Part shown: positions 8,922-18,467 of the stretch, one piece after another | How positions within the stretch are numbered: the first letter of the stretch is position 1 | Layout: each line of letters opens with the position of its first letter | From: Hoskinsella mucinilytica | Lineage (GTDB): Bacteria > Bacillota_I > Bacilli_A > Erysipelotrichales > Erysipelotrichaceae | Direction: 5' to 3' | Length of the DNA: 64,000 bases | NCBI RefSeq assembly: GCF_045223415.1 | Contig: NZ_JBEQZJ010000014.1 | Span: 1 to 64,000 of the forward strand | Program-made: the position numbers and the translations under genes | The notes under the pieces: generated by a model | Told to the model about the DNA's origin: nothing | Seen by the model: only the letters and a program-made list of their open reading frames with translations | Databases searched by the model: none

Positions 8922-10495
8922 AGCTCTTTTACCTCGCCATCAAGAAACACAGAATAGCTTCCTTTTCCATGACGTTTTACATCATATAAAGCTTTATCGG
9001 CATTGGCTATCAATAGTTCCAAAGGTTCATGATTTCGCCTGATACTGGCACCAATACTGCTATGAATAGCGATATTCTCTTCATTGAATTGTAAGGTAAA
9101 GGTCAAGCGCTCTACCATTTCACTTAATATTTCTTTCAATTCATCTAAATCATCTACATCGCTCATGATCAAAACAAATTCATCTCCACCATATCGCCCA
9201 ACGATACCATCATATTTTCTTTCATATTCACGTAAGATTTTTCCTATGGCTTTCAAAGCAGCATCCCCTGCCAAATGCCCATAAGTATCATTTAATATTT
9301 TCAAATCATCCAAGTCCACAAAACATAAAGCAAGTGTCGAAGTTTTATTGCATCCTTCTAAAAGTTGCTCCGCTTGATTTAAGAAGAAAACACGAGTTGC
9401 AGCACCGGTCAAATCATCTTTTAAACCTTTTCCTGTAATCTGCATGATATTCTCATAATCCACATCATAAGATGGCATGCCACGTTGCATTTCTTTTTCC
9501 ATTTTATGAATCGTGGTCAATATTCTTTGCATAGAATACGCTTGCATCATAATGTGTTTTCGTACAAAGTAGTATAACATCAAGGTCAACATAGCAGACA
9601 GTATGGAAAGTGTGATGAGATATGGTAACATCGGAATCAATAAAGAAAGAAAATCAACACTAACGATAACATCCCAGTTTGTATTTTCAACCGGTCCATA
9701 TTTTGTATAAATGATATTACCGGATTTAAAACTTTGATAATACCCCGTTTTTCTAGACAACATGTTAGCTTCTAATTGGTCTGTAGTTACGCCAAAAATG
9801 CGAGTTCCTTCATAAACCGAAGTAAAATCCGCACCATATGACATACCATTTGTCGAAGACATTATTTGACCTTTCGATCCGATTAGAACTGCTTCTGCTT
9901 TATTCGCAGCTACAGCTTCTTCCATAAATTTCACAGTATCATCGAATTTAATTGCACAAAACAAACTTCCGGTAATGACACCGTTTTTCTTTAAAGGTAC
10001 GGCTACCGTATAATTCAACGTTTTACCATCTGCTCCTGCTACAAAACTATCCGTTACCACATTCTTTTGCGTAGCAAATAGCTTTTGCATATATTCTCGA
10101 CTTGCCAAACTGGCAGGCTCTTCTCCAATGGTATAAACTTGTATGTCTGAATCAACATAACAAATCATCATATAGTCATAGCCTTCGTTAATTTTATCAA
10201 GTTTCTCTACTTTTTCTTCCCAAGGTATCGAAGGATCATTATATTCTGGCAAAGAGGCAAGTGAGGTTAGAAGCTTGATAGACTCTTCGATTTTTTTCGA
10301 AACCTGGGCAGAAGCGCTTTGAAATGCAGCCTCCGTATTTTGTTTCATCGTCTGAAAAGATAATAAGATACCACAAAAAAGGATCGTTATGATATTGAGT
10401 ATACCAAATACAATAAAAAGCCTGCGAACAGGAGCAATCGGCATTATCTTCTTTTTCTGATCCATTGTTTCTTTTACTTTTTTCTTCCTGGTCAT
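8918..10495 (-). CDS. Membrane dCache-GGDEF diguanylate cyclase
   Basis: 525 residues. Lysine-rich N-terminus, membrane segment about 24-46, dCache-like extracytoplasmic domain 50-280, membrane segment 288-312, then GGDEF at 355-520 with LALCFVDLDDLKILNDTYGH and GRYGGDEFVLIMSD, so the active site is intact. Expected to make c-di-GMP in response to an external ligand. AGAGGTGAAGC precedes the ATG. It forms a two-gene operon with the degenerate GGDEF gene at 7614-8921. Confidence 0.9.
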   Translation of the reverse strand: MTRKKKVKETMDQKKKIMPIAPVRRLFIVFGILNIITILFCGILLSFQTMKQNTEAAFQSASAQVSKKIEESIKLLTSLASLPEYNDPSIPWEEKVEKLDKINEGYDYMMICYVDSDIQVYTIGEEPASLASREYMQKLFATQKNVVTDSFVAGADGKTLNYTVAVPLKKNGVITGSLFCAIKFDDTVKFMEEAVAANKAEAVLIGSKGQIMSSTNGMSYGADFTSVYEGTRIFGVTTDQLEANMLSRKTGYYQSFKSGNIIYTKYGPVENTNWDVIVSVDFLSLLIPMLPYLITLSILSAMLTLMLYYFVRKHIMMQAYSMQRILTTIHKMEKEMQRGMPSYDVDYENIMQITGKGLKDDLTGAATRVFFLNQAEQLLEGCNKTSTLALCFVDLDDLKILNDTYGHLAGDAALKAIGKILREYERKYDGIVGRYGGDEFVLIMSDVDDLDELKEILSEMVERLTFTLQFNEENIAIHSSIGASIRRNHEPLELLIANADKALYDVKRHGKGSYSVFLDGEVKEL

Positions 10496-10682
10496 GCTTC
10501 ACCTCTATCTGGTTCAAGATTACTTGCATCTATCAAAATCATTCTTGGTACCAATATATAACAATTATAGCAATAACATCTTATCAAATCAATAAACTAT
10601 TCTCATTATAAGGCATATTTAAAGATTTTTATCGTAAATTTTAGCAATCGTATGTATAAATTATGACAAATATATGACGAAA

Positions 10683-10711
10683 CAAAAAAAAGAAAACGCT
10701 GATGATCAGCG
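10683..10711 (-). terminator. Terminator of the upp-atp operon
   Basis: Palindrome CGCTGATGATCAGCG at 10697-10711, followed on the minus strand by TTTTCTTTTTTTT. It includes the atpC stop codon. Confidence 0.7.
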
Positions 10712-11104
10712 CTTATCTCCATATACATGTATACGGTTGATGGCTTTTGCCAATGCCACTTCCGCACGTTTGATATTTGTACGACTATCTTGTTTCGCCA
10801 ATCTAGCTTCTGCACGTTGCTTCGCACGCTTGGCTCTTTCGATATCGATTTCTTCACGACCTTCAATGGCATCTGTCAGTATACGCATTTCATTATCCGC
10901 AAACTGCATCAGACCTCCGGCAATCGCATAATCCTTATAAACTCCTTTTTCCTTTAAGGAACAAGAACTGGTTTTCAACATTGCCACCATTGGAATATGG
11001 TTGGGAAGAATTGTTGTATCACCTTCCACAGTTGTCAGATGTACTGCCTCCACACTCCCATCCTTGTATAGTCCAAGGGGAGTAATGATCTTGATCGTAA
11101 TCAT
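10706..11104 (-). CDS. atpC: F-type ATP synthase epsilon subunit
   Basis: 132 residues, normal length. N-terminal beta barrel (IITPLGLYKDGSVEAV, LPNHIPMVAMLK) and a C-terminal alpha-helical hairpin rich in Ala, Arg and Lys (ERAKRAKQRAEARLA). The subunit belongs to the central stalk and can inhibit ATP hydrolysis. Last gene of the operon, three bases after the atpD stop, with GAAGG as ribosome site inside the atpD end. Confidence 0.95.
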   Translation of the reverse strand: MITIKIITPLGLYKDGSVEAVHLTTVEGDTTILPNHIPMVAMLKTSSCSLKEKGVYKDYAIAGGLMQFADNEMRILTDAIEGREEIDIERAKRAKQRAEARLAKQDSRTNIKRAEVALAKAINRIHVYGDKR

Positions 11105-11107
11105 AGC

Positions 11108-12511
11108 TTAACCTTCATTCAACGTTTTTGCTTTTTCCACAGCCTGTTCAATGGTAGAAACAAACATAAAGGCTGCTTCAGGAAGATCATCATATTTACC
11201 ATCTAATAATTCCTTGAAGCTTCTGATCGTATCTTCTAAGGATACATAACATCCAGGAATACCGGAGAATACCTCCGCAACATTAAATGGCTGAGATAGG
11301 AAGTTACGTACACGACGAGCTCGATTAACGATCACTTTATCCTCTTCACTCAACTCATCCATACCAAGGATGGCGATGATGTCTTGTAGTTCTTTATAAC
11401 GTTGTAGAATCTGTTGAACACCACGAGCAACCTCATAATGTTCTTCTCCAACAACCAATGGATCCAAGATACGAGAACTGGATTCCAATGGATCTACAGC
11501 CGGGTAAATCCCCAATGCCGCAATATCACGATCCAATACCGTTTTCGCATCCAAATGGGTAAATGCGGTTGCCGGTGCAGGGTCTGTCAAGTCATCAGCT
11601 GGCACATAGATTGCCTGAACGGATGTGATAGAACCATTCTTAGTGGAAGTAATACGTTCCTGAAGCTGTCCCATTTCTGTCGCTAATGTTGGCTGATAAC
11701 CAACTGCACTTGGCATACGCCCTAATAAGGCACTAACCTCAGAACCTGCTTGTGTGAAACGGAAGATGTTATCGATAAACAACAATACATCTTGATGATC
11801 ATGGTCACGGAAGTATTCTGCCATAGTTAATCCTGTTAAACCAACACGCATTCTGGCACCTGGAGATTCATTCATCTGCCCATAAACCAAAACCGTTTTA
11901 TCCAAAACACCGCTATCCTTCATTTCATGATACATATCATTACCTTCACGTGTACGTTCTCCTACACCGGTAACAACTGACATACCACCATGCTCTTTCG
12001 CAATATTGTGAATCAGCTCCTGAATCAATACGGTCTTACCAACACCGGCTCCTCCAAACAAACCGATCTTTCCACCTTTGGAATAAGGACATAAAAGGTC
12101 AATGACCTTGATTCCGGTTTCCAGCATTTCTGCACTTGTTTGTTGTTCATCAAAGGTTGGCGCCTTACGATGAATCGGCCATTTACTAGATGTCGGTGTT
12201 TCTCCTAACCCATCAATTTCTCTTCCTAATACATTATACATTCTACCAAGTACTTCTTTTCCTACAGGAACACTGATTGGTGCACCGGTATCGATTGCAT
12301 CCATGCCACGTACCAAACCATCTGTGCTTCCCATAGCGATACAGCGTACTCGATCATCTCCTATGTCTTGACTGACCTCAACAATCAGAGACTCTTTATC
12401 TTTCATTGGAATTTCGATCGCAGTCAATAGATCCGGCAGTTCACCATTTTCAAAGACAACGTCAACGACCGGCCCAATAACCTGAACGATTTTTCCGATA
12501 TTTTTACTCAT
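11108..12511 (-). CDS. atpD: F-type ATP synthase beta subunit
   Basis: 467 residues. Walker A is GGAGVGKTVLIQEL, the catalytic glutamate lies in GVGERTREGND, and Walker B is VLLFIDNIFRF. The DELSEED-region counterpart reads MDELSEEDK. This is the catalytic subunit of F1, making ATP as the gamma shaft rotates. It starts seven bases after the atpG stop with AAGGAGTG as ribosome site. Confidence 0.97.
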   Translation of the reverse strand: MSKNIGKIVQVIGPVVDVVFENGELPDLLTAIEIPMKDKESLIVEVSQDIGDDRVRCIAMGSTDGLVRGMDAIDTGAPISVPVGKEVLGRMYNVLGREIDGLGETPTSSKWPIHRKAPTFDEQQTSAEMLETGIKVIDLLCPYSKGGKIGLFGGAGVGKTVLIQELIHNIAKEHGGMSVVTGVGERTREGNDMYHEMKDSGVLDKTVLVYGQMNESPGARMRVGLTGLTMAEYFRDHDHQDVLLFIDNIFRFTQAGSEVSALLGRMPSAVGYQPTLATEMGQLQERITSTKNGSITSVQAIYVPADDLTDPAPATAFTHLDAKTVLDRDIAALGIYPAVDPLESSSRILDPLVVGEEHYEVARGVQQILQRYKELQDIIAILGMDELSEEDKVIVNRARRVRNFLSQPFNVAEVFSGIPGCYVSLEDTIRSFKELLDGKYDDLPEAAFMFVSTIEQAVEKAKTLNEG

Positions 12512-12517
12512 TAGCTG

Positions 12518-13366
12518 CTACACTCCTTCCAGCGCATTGACAGCACCAACGATTTCTGTAATTTCCTGGGTGATGCTTGCCTGTCTTGCCTGATTGAATT
12601 CCAGTTCCAGGGTTTCTTTAATTTCATCCGCATTATCTGTGGCACTTTCCATTGCCATTCGTCTGCTTGCCTGTTCACTTGTTTTTGTTTCCAGAAAATA
12701 ACTGTACAATAAAGAACGTACATACATTGGTACTAAAGTATCCAATATTTTATCTCCTGCTGGTTCAAATTCAGTAACTGCATTGCTTTTGTTTTCACGT
12801 TCTTCTTTTTCCACAGGCAACAATGTTGTAATCTGTGGCGCAAAGGTAACGGAATTAACGAATTTTGTATAAAGAATACGGATTTCGGATATTTCTTTTT
12901 TGCGGTACATTTCCAAAGCCATATCAGCTACTTCCATAAGTTCACTATAACATTCATCCTCTAAATCAAGCTCTTCTCGAATGACATGATAGCCTTTATT
13001 ATGGATCCATCCTGCCCCACGTCCTCCGATCATCACGATATCATCCTTTTTTGATACATCGTTTTGGATCATACGAAAGACATTGGCATTATATCCACCA
13101 CATAGCCCCATATCACTTGTCATGACAATGGTTACTGCCTTATCAGCATCATTTTTTTGAAGATAGGGATGAAGACTATGTTCCACAGAAGAAAGAATTT
13201 CTTGCACGGTTTCTTTAAGATAATATGCATATTCCCTATTCTCTTCCATGTACTGTTTTTGTTTTTTTAGCTTACTACTGGCAACTAACTGCATCGCTTT
13301 GGTTATTTTACGAGTTGAATCTACAGAACGGATACGTGCTTTGATCGCTAACTTACCTGCTGCCAT
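12518..13366 (-). CDS. atpG: F-type ATP synthase gamma subunit
   Basis: 282 residues, usual length. N-terminal helix AIKARIRSVDSTRKITKAMQ and the C-terminal helix ASRRMAMESATDNADEI are the conserved coiled-coil shaft; TSDMGLCGGYN is the conserved Rossmann-like part. It rotates inside the alpha3beta3 ring. The start lies three bases after the atpA stop, with GAAGG upstream. Confidence 0.96.
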   Translation of the reverse strand: MAAGKLAIKARIRSVDSTRKITKAMQLVASSKLKKQKQYMEENREYAYYLKETVQEILSSVEHSLHPYLQKNDADKAVTIVMTSDMGLCGGYNANVFRMIQNDVSKKDDIVMIGGRGAGWIHNKGYHVIREELDLEDECYSELMEVADMALEMYRKKEISEIRILYTKFVNSVTFAPQITTLLPVEKEERENKSNAVTEFEPAGDKILDTLVPMYVRSLLYSYFLETKTSEQASRRMAMESATDNADEIKETLELEFNQARQASITQEITEIVGAVNALEGV

Positions 13367-13369
13367 AGA

Positions 13370-14890
13370 TTATCCTTCTATCAAATTTTTAAATTCTGTC
13401 GCAAACGCCGTCAATGCATCCTTGATGCTATTTTCTAAATCCTTGTCCAAAGCCTTCTGCTCATTGATCTTTTCAATGATATCAGCATGTTCTCTTTCCA
13501 TATATTTTAGCATCTCTTTTTCATATACTTTGATATCTTCAACCTTGACGGGTTTCAGGAATTTATGTTTTGCCGCAAATAAAGACAATACCTGATGTGC
13601 AACCGGCATAGGATCATACTGGTTCTGAATCAATAAAGCGGTCAATCGCTCACCATGTGCCAGTGTTTCCGTTGTAGCCGCATCTAAGTCACTACCGAAT
13701 TTCGCAAATGCCTGCATTTCTCTAAACTGCGCAAGTTCTAACTTCAAAGATCCACTGACCTGTTTCATTGCCTTGATCTGTGCTGCACTACCTACACGAG
13801 ATACTGACAATCCACTATCAACTGCAGGACGAACACCACTGTTAAATAGCTCTGTCTGTAAGAAAATCTGTCCATCTGTAATGGAAATTACATTGGTAGG
13901 AATATATGCTGCGATATCACCTGCTTGCGTTTCGATAATCGGCAGTGCCGTTAAACTACCGCCACCTAATTCATCATTTAATTTCGCTGCACGTTCTAAA
14001 AGACGACTATGCAAATAGAAAACATCACCTGGGTATGCTTCACGTCCCGGTGGACGTTTCAACAACAAGGACATGGTACGATAAGCAACTGCATGTTTAC
14101 TCAAATCATCATAAACGATCAATACATCATCACCATTTTCCATCCACTCTTCACCGATTGCACAACCTGCATATGGCGCAAGATATTGTAATGGAGCCGG
14201 TTCACTTGCTGTAGAAGATACGATGGTCGTATATTCCATCGCCCCATGGCTTCTTAATTTTTCTACGATCTGTGCAACGGTACTGGCCTTTTGACCAATC
14301 GCTACATAGATACATTTCACATGATTATCCTTTTGATTGATGATGGTATCAATGGCAATCGCCGTTTTACCTGTTTGTCTATCACCGATGATCAACTCAC
14401 GCTGACCCTTTCCAATCGGAATCATAGAGTCAATAATTTTTAATCCTGTCTGAACCGGCTGATGTACACTTTTTCTTGTCATAACACCTGGGGCAACACG
14501 TTCTACCGGACGGAATTTTTCACTTTTGATTGGTGCTCCTCCATCAATTGCCTGTCCCAATGCATTTACAACACGACCTAACATACCATCGCCAACAGGT
14601 ACTTCAACGATTTTTCCTGTACGCTTGACTTCATCGCCTTCTTTAATGGCAGCATCATCACCCATCAAAACAGCACCTACATGCTCCTCCTCAAGGTTTA
14701 ATACCATTCCATAGACATCTTGCGGAAACAAAAGAAGTTCTCCTGCCATTGCATTAGCGAGTCCATGTACAAGTGCGATCCCATCACCGATGGTAATTAC
14801 AGTTCCTGTTTCACCGGTTTCCAGGTCATCGTCATAGCGTCTGATCTGCTCTTTGATCAGTTTGCTTATTTCTTCTGGTCTTAAGCTCAC
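13370..14890 (-). CDS. atpA: F-type ATP synthase alpha subunit
   Basis: About 506 residues. Walker A GDRQTGKTAIAIDT and the conserved block VYDDLSKHAVAYR are present. It is the regulatory, non-catalytic F1 subunit. The ATG at 14923 would overlap atpH by 23 bases. I prefer the GTG at 14890 (or 14893), which gives the family-typical N-terminus (M)SLRPEEISKLI and has GAGGTGAA upstream after the atpH stop. Confidence 0.95.
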   Translation of the reverse strand: MSLRPEEISKLIKEQIRRYDDDLETGETGTVITIGDGIALVHGLANAMAGELLLFPQDVYGMVLNLEEEHVGAVLMGDDAAIKEGDEVKRTGKIVEVPVGDGMLGRVVNALGQAIDGGAPIKSEKFRPVERVAPGVMTRKSVHQPVQTGLKIIDSMIPIGKGQRELIIGDRQTGKTAIAIDTIINQKDNHVKCIYVAIGQKASTVAQIVEKLRSHGAMEYTTIVSSTASEPAPLQYLAPYAGCAIGEEWMENGDDVLIVYDDLSKHAVAYRTMSLLLKRPPGREAYPGDVFYLHSRLLERAAKLNDELGGGSLTALPIIETQAGDIAAYIPTNVISITDGQIFLQTELFNSGVRPAVDSGLSVSRVGSAAQIKAMKQVSGSLKLELAQFREMQAFAKFGSDLDAATTETLAHGERLTALLIQNQYDPMPVAHQVLSLFAAKHKFLKPVKVEDIKVYEKEMLKYMEREHADIIEKINEQKALDKDLENSIKDALTAFATEFKNLIEG

Positions 14891-14900
14891 CACATTCACC

Positions 14901-15449
14901 TCACTTGTCTGCTTCAGATGCAACGACTTGTTTTTTCAAACGTTCCAGCTTTGCTTTTGCTGTATTATCGATGATCTGATCATTGATTTTGATACGGATC
15001 CCTGCCATCAGGTCTTCATCAACACTGAATACAGGATCTATTGTTTTACCCAGCTTTTTCTCCAGGGTTTCCTTTAATCTTGTTTCTTCCTGCTGAGATA
15101 ACGCATGTGCACTCTTGATCAGCACAACCTGAATGCCCATTTCTAAGTTATAACTCTTTACAAATTCCTTTGTAATATCAGGAAGGATACGGAAACGATT
15201 TTTATCTACCAAAAGTTTCATAAAGTTTAAAAGCATAGCTTCAATTTTGTCTTTATATACGCTTTCCAGCAATTGTTTCTTTTCTTCTTTTCTGATTTTC
15301 GGATGATTCATGACACTTTGAAATTTTGTATCCTGTACCATCAAATCTCTAACCAAGCAAAGCTGTTCTTTATAAACATCTAACTTATGTTCTTCCTTTG
15401 CGATTTCAAACAACGCATCACAATAGCTTTTCGCTGCTATGCCTGCCAT
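14901..15449 (-). CDS. atpH: F-type ATP synthase delta subunit
   Basis: 182 residues. The N-terminus (AKSYCDALFEIAKEE) and C-terminus (DEDLMAGIRIKINDQIID) match the OSCP/delta family, which clamps the peripheral stalk to F1. It overlaps atpF by 13 bases; the ribosome site GCAGGTGATGAT lies within the atpF end. Confidence 0.94.
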   Translation of the reverse strand: MAGIAAKSYCDALFEIAKEEHKLDVYKEQLCLVRDLMVQDTKFQSVMNHPKIRKEEKKQLLESVYKDKIEAMLLNFMKLLVDKNRFRILPDITKEFVKSYNLEMGIQVVLIKSAHALSQQEETRLKETLEKKLGKTIDPVFSVDEDLMAGIRIKINDQIIDNTAKAKLERLKKQVVASEADK

Positions 15450-15955
15450 GTATCATCACCTGCATGTTCAATAAATTCATCCACATACTTCTGCTGATCT
15501 TTTTCATCAATTTCTTTTTTGATGATTTTTTCAGCAGCCTCAAACGCTACATCGGTAATCGTCTGTTTCAATTCTTTCTGTGCCTGAACCTTTTCACGTT
15601 CAATATCAGCCAATGCTTTTTCTTTGATACCTTGTGCTTCATTTCTTGCCTTGTTTAAAACCTCTTTGCGTTCTTCACTGGCATTTTTCGTTGCACTATC
15701 TATGATCGCATGTGCTTCTTCTCTGGCATTTGCCAGTTGATTTTCATATTGAAGCTTGTAATCTTCTCCCTCTTTACGAGCGGTTTCTCCTGCTTGAATA
15801 TCTGCGGCAATCAAATCATGACGCTTCTGGAAGAAGTCAAGAACGACATCCCAGAAGAAATGTTTCGCTACCAAACAAATGATCAAAGTAGAGATACAGA
15901 CAAGAATTACATCAACAGGGTCTAATCGCAGGTAATTTGTAATATCAATATTCAT
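15437..15955 (-). CDS. atpF: F-type ATP synthase b subunit
   Basis: 172 residues: one N-terminal membrane helix (about 15-33, DVILVCISTLIICLVAKHFF) followed by a long charged coiled coil, as in b subunits that form the peripheral stalk. AGGAGG is upstream. It lies between atpE and atpH, the usual order. Confidence 0.94.
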   Translation of the reverse strand: MNIDITNYLRLDPVDVILVCISTLIICLVAKHFFWDVVLDFFQKRHDLIAADIQAGETARKEGEDYKLQYENQLANAREEAHAIIDSATKNASEERKEVLNKARNEAQGIKEKALADIEREKVQAQKELKQTITDVAFEAAEKIIKKEIDEKDQQKYVDEFIEHAGDDTWQA

Positions 15956-15985
15956 TTTTTAAAACTACCTCCTTGTATTGTAATT

Positions 15986-16231
15986 CTATCCTTTCATGAA
16001 AATTAGGATCAATGCGATAACCAATGCATAGATACCGGTTGTTTCGGCCATGGCAATACCAAGAACCATGATACTACGAACCTTACCGGCAGCATCTGGA
16101 TTTCTACCAACACTTTCAGCACCCTTACTTGCCGCAATACCCTGTCCGATACCAGGACCTAAACCGGCGATCATTGCGATACCAGCACCTAATAAAGCCA
16201 TACCTTGTACAAAATATTCATTGAATTCCAT
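15986..16231 (-). CDS. atpE: F-type ATP synthase c subunit, Na+-type ion site
   Basis: 81 residues, two membrane helices with a GPGIGQG glycine motif and polar loop RNPDAAGK. The ion-binding carboxylate is Glu63 in AMAETTGIY. Gln30 on helix 1 and Thr64, Thr65 and Tyr68 around Glu63 correspond to the Na+ ligands known from Ilyobacter and Propionigenium c rings (Gln, Glu-Ser-Thr, Tyr), with Thr in place of Ser. Proton-type Bacillus c subunits lack this set. The strong ribosome site ACAGGAGG fits the high copy number of c. Na+ coupling is inferred from these residues. Confidence 0.95.
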   Translation of the reverse strand: MEFNEYFVQGMALLGAGIAMIAGLGPGIGQGIAASKGAESVGRNPDAAGKVRSIMVLGIAMAETTGIYALVIALILIFMKG

Positions 16232-16261
16232 GTTTAATTTTCCTCCTGTTTCATGGTTTAC

Positions 16262-16957
16262 TTATTCATCCTCACTCGGATATGCATCTGACAAGAAGAA
16301 ACTTGCCAGTGTGAAGAAGATATAGGTCTGTATCAGACCTGAGAAGATATCGAAATACGCATGTAAGAACGGTGTCACTGCATATCCCAGAACACCAGCA
16401 GGCATAAAGCCTCTCATCATAGAATACACCATTCCCACGATGATCGTACCTGCCAACATATTTCCAAATAGACGTAATGATAAGGATACCGGCAAAGCCA
16501 GATCTCCTAAGATGTTCAAAGGCAGAAATAGAAAGAATGGATCACATAATCCTTGAATCTTTCCTTTGATACCTTGTTGCTTGATCTCAGTATATCGAAC
16601 AAGCAAAAACATCATAATTGCCAAAGTACCATTGACACTTAAATTACTTGTCGGTGGCTGAAGTCCGATCAATCCAAGTAAATTACTTGGTGCCATCATA
16701 AAAATCAATGTTCCGAAAAATGGCAAATAGGTTCTAGTTCTTTCCTTCAGATTGTCACCAACGATATTGGTTCCTAAATTTGCGATACACTCGCAAACCA
16801 AAATGAACCCTTTTGGAGCTTCTTTGGGATCAGCCTTTTTGAATTTATTACCTGCAACGATAAAGAAAACACAAAGAATGACACAAAGAATCAGCCAATT
16901 CACGATTGATTGATGAATAAACAGATGAAATCCACCAATCATGATATCAATAGCCAC
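16262..16957 (-). CDS. atpB: F-type ATP synthase a subunit
   Basis: 231 residues, about five or six membrane helices. The essential arginine is in SLSLRLFGNMLAG near residue 162, and the last helix holds PFLHAYFDIFSGLIQ. It forms the ion half-channels beside the c ring. The start is GTG at 16957, which shares one base with the atpI stop (TAGTG) and has GGAGG upstream; an ATG five codons later is an alternative. Confidence 0.94.
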   Translation of the reverse strand: MAIDIMIGGFHLFIHQSIVNWLILCVILCVFFIVAGNKFKKADPKEAPKGFILVCECIANLGTNIVGDNLKERTRTYLPFFGTLIFMMAPSNLLGLIGLQPPTSNLSVNGTLAIMMFLLVRYTEIKQQGIKGKIQGLCDPFFLFLPLNILGDLALPVSLSLRLFGNMLAGTIIVGMVYSMMRGFMPAGVLGYAVTPFLHAYFDIFSGLIQTYIFFTLASFFLSDAYPSEDE

Positions 16958-17325
16958 TAATCTACCTCCTTTCTATGCAATACTGCATATACGACGATAG
17001 CTGCTTTATGACAAAGCATTCCTACTAACAGTGCAAAGATGTTGATACCCTTGTAAACACTGAACGCAAAAATCAAAGTATATAACGCATATCGTTTTAC
17101 ATAAGAGCTATACCCCTTACCTTTCGCATTCTCGTACAATTCGATATTGGAACACATACGTTCGATCATACCATATCCCAATAAGCCACACATTGCACCG
17201 ATTACAATACCTAAGGTAATGCTTTGAAAGCTTTCAAACACCGGTAAAGATAAACCACATACTAACAGCATAATGGAGAGGGTGATCTTTCTAATTTCTC
17301 TTCCCATTGCTTTCGTTTCATTCAT
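16957..17325 (-). CDS. atpI: ATP synthase subunit I-like membrane protein (AtpI)
   Basis: 122 residues with about four membrane segments. It sits directly upstream of atpB, the place of AtpI, which is thought to help c-ring assembly or Mg2+/Na+ handling in alkaliphiles and Na+-ATPase bacteria. Sequence signals are weak, so the assignment rests on size, topology and position. It overlaps the preceding gene by eight bases. Confidence 0.75.
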   Translation of the reverse strand: MNETKAMGREIRKITLSIMLLVCGLSLPVFESFQSITLGIVIGAMCGLLGYGMIERMCSNIELYENAKGKGYSSYVKRYALYTLIFAFSVYKGINIFALLVGMLCHKAAIVVYAVLHRKEVD

Positions 17326-17506
17326 CTTTACTCATTCCCTTCCATAATAAATAGAAATTGGAACCTATGGCATATGCAAGAAGCACCAAAAGGAATATAG
17401 GTGTAGAATGCATCAAGCCATCCAGCCAGATTCCCGCTAAGACGCTAAGAATACAGCTGATCAACAGTGTCATCATAAAACGCATCGCTTTCATGACATC
17501 TTTCAT
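17318..17506 (-). CDS. AtpZ-like two-helix membrane protein
   Basis: 62 residues with two membrane segments (about 9-28 and 35-54) and a short charged tail. Such AtpZ/AtpI-family proteins precede atpI-atpB in many Firmicutes ATP synthase operons. The start codon directly follows the upp stop (TAAATG), so translation is probably coupled to upp. A clear ribosome site is missing. Confidence 0.7.
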   Translation of the reverse strand: MKDVMKAMRFMMTLLISCILSVLAGIWLDGLMHSTPIFLLVLLAYAIGSNFYLLWKGMSKDE

Positions 17507-18127
17507 TTATTTTGTTCCAAAAATTCTGTCTCCTGCATCACCCAAACCCGGAATGATGTAGCCATGTTCATTTAATCTCTCATCAAGTGCTGCTAGATAG
17601 ATATCTACTTCAGGATGCGCTTTTTCCACAGCCTTGACACCTTCAGGAGCTCCTACAAGACAAACCAAACGAATGTTTTTTGCACCTTGTTTCTTCACCA
17701 TATCGATGGCCGCAATCGCACTACCACCTGTCGCAAGCATAGGATCTACGATCATTACGATCGCATCTTTCACTTCTTTAGGATACTTCTCAAAATAGGT
17801 ATGAGGTTCCAAAGTTTCCTCATCTCGATACAATCCGACATGTGCAATTTTTACGGTAGGTATTAAATTACAGATACCATTGACCATACCTAGCCCTGCA
17901 CGTAAGATCGGAACTAATACAATTTCCTTTTCCATTTCATAGGTTTCGCACGTTGCAACCGGTGTTTCGATCGTGACTTCTTTCAAAGGAATATCACGTG
18001 TGATTTCATAAGCCATCAATCCAGCAATCTCATCTAGATTTTGGCGGAAATCTTTGGTCCCACAGTCTTTATTACGCATCTGTGTCAACTTATGCGTAAT
18101 CAGTGGATGCTTCAAAACTTTTAACAT
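17507..18127 (-). CDS. upp: Uracil phosphoribosyltransferase
   Basis: 206 residues. It converts uracil and PRPP to UMP (pyrimidine salvage). The PRPP-binding loop is VDPMLATGGSAIAAID and the C-terminal uracil site is GYIIPGLGDAGDRIFG. I chose the ATG at 18127, which has AAGGAG about eight bases upstream; the ATG at 18133 is too close. It heads the atp operon, a common arrangement in Firmicutes. Confidence 0.96.
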   Translation of the reverse strand: MLKVLKHPLITHKLTQMRNKDCGTKDFRQNLDEIAGLMAYEITRDIPLKEVTIETPVATCETYEMEKEIVLVPILRAGLGMVNGICNLIPTVKIAHVGLYRDEETLEPHTYFEKYPKEVKDAIVMIVDPMLATGGSAIAAIDMVKKQGAKNIRLVCLVGAPEGVKAVEKAHPEVDIYLAALDERLNEHGYIIPGLGDAGDRIFGTK

Positions 18128-18133
18128 AACCAT

Positions 18134-18467
18134 ATCTCCTTATTTTGATACAGCAGATATTCTACCATATCCCTTTTCATACGTGTAACAGACATTTACC
18201 CATCTTTGTATGAAATCCGTACACACCGTCATTATTATAGCATGTTTACCCCTTAATTTAAGGCTTTATTTCTATTTTTTTCTTCGTTTTCTCTCATTTA
18301 GTATTTTTGCTTTCTTATATATTATACAGAAAGATGTAGTAATCATAAAAATTAAAATGCTATATAAAAAAAACACCACAGATTCAATATCCACGGTGTA
18401 TACCTATATTGTTTTCAATCTTTCTGCTTATCTAATTACTATTATGATAAGCATATTTTCTCATTCT
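18134..18467. other. Intergenic region upp / ABC transporter
   Basis: No gene. The upp side has a plausible -10 (TAGAAT on the minus strand, about 35 bases upstream of the gene). The other end holds the terminator of the ABC operon. The middle (about 18230-18360) is AT-rich with no feature I recognise; no PyrR-type or riboswitch motif was seen. Confidence 0.5.
18366..18399 (-). terminator. Terminator of the agr-linked ABC transporter operon
   Basis: Outer stem 18373-18377/18395-18399 (ACACC with GGTGT) with an imperfect inner helix and eight T on the minus strand, about 70 bases past the ATPase stop codon. Confidence 0.6.

Noticed and set aside
13773..14714. Plus-strand open frames inside atpA and other atp genes
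   Set aside because: They have no ribosome sites, lie opposite highly conserved genes and show no recognisable product; they are antisense shadows.
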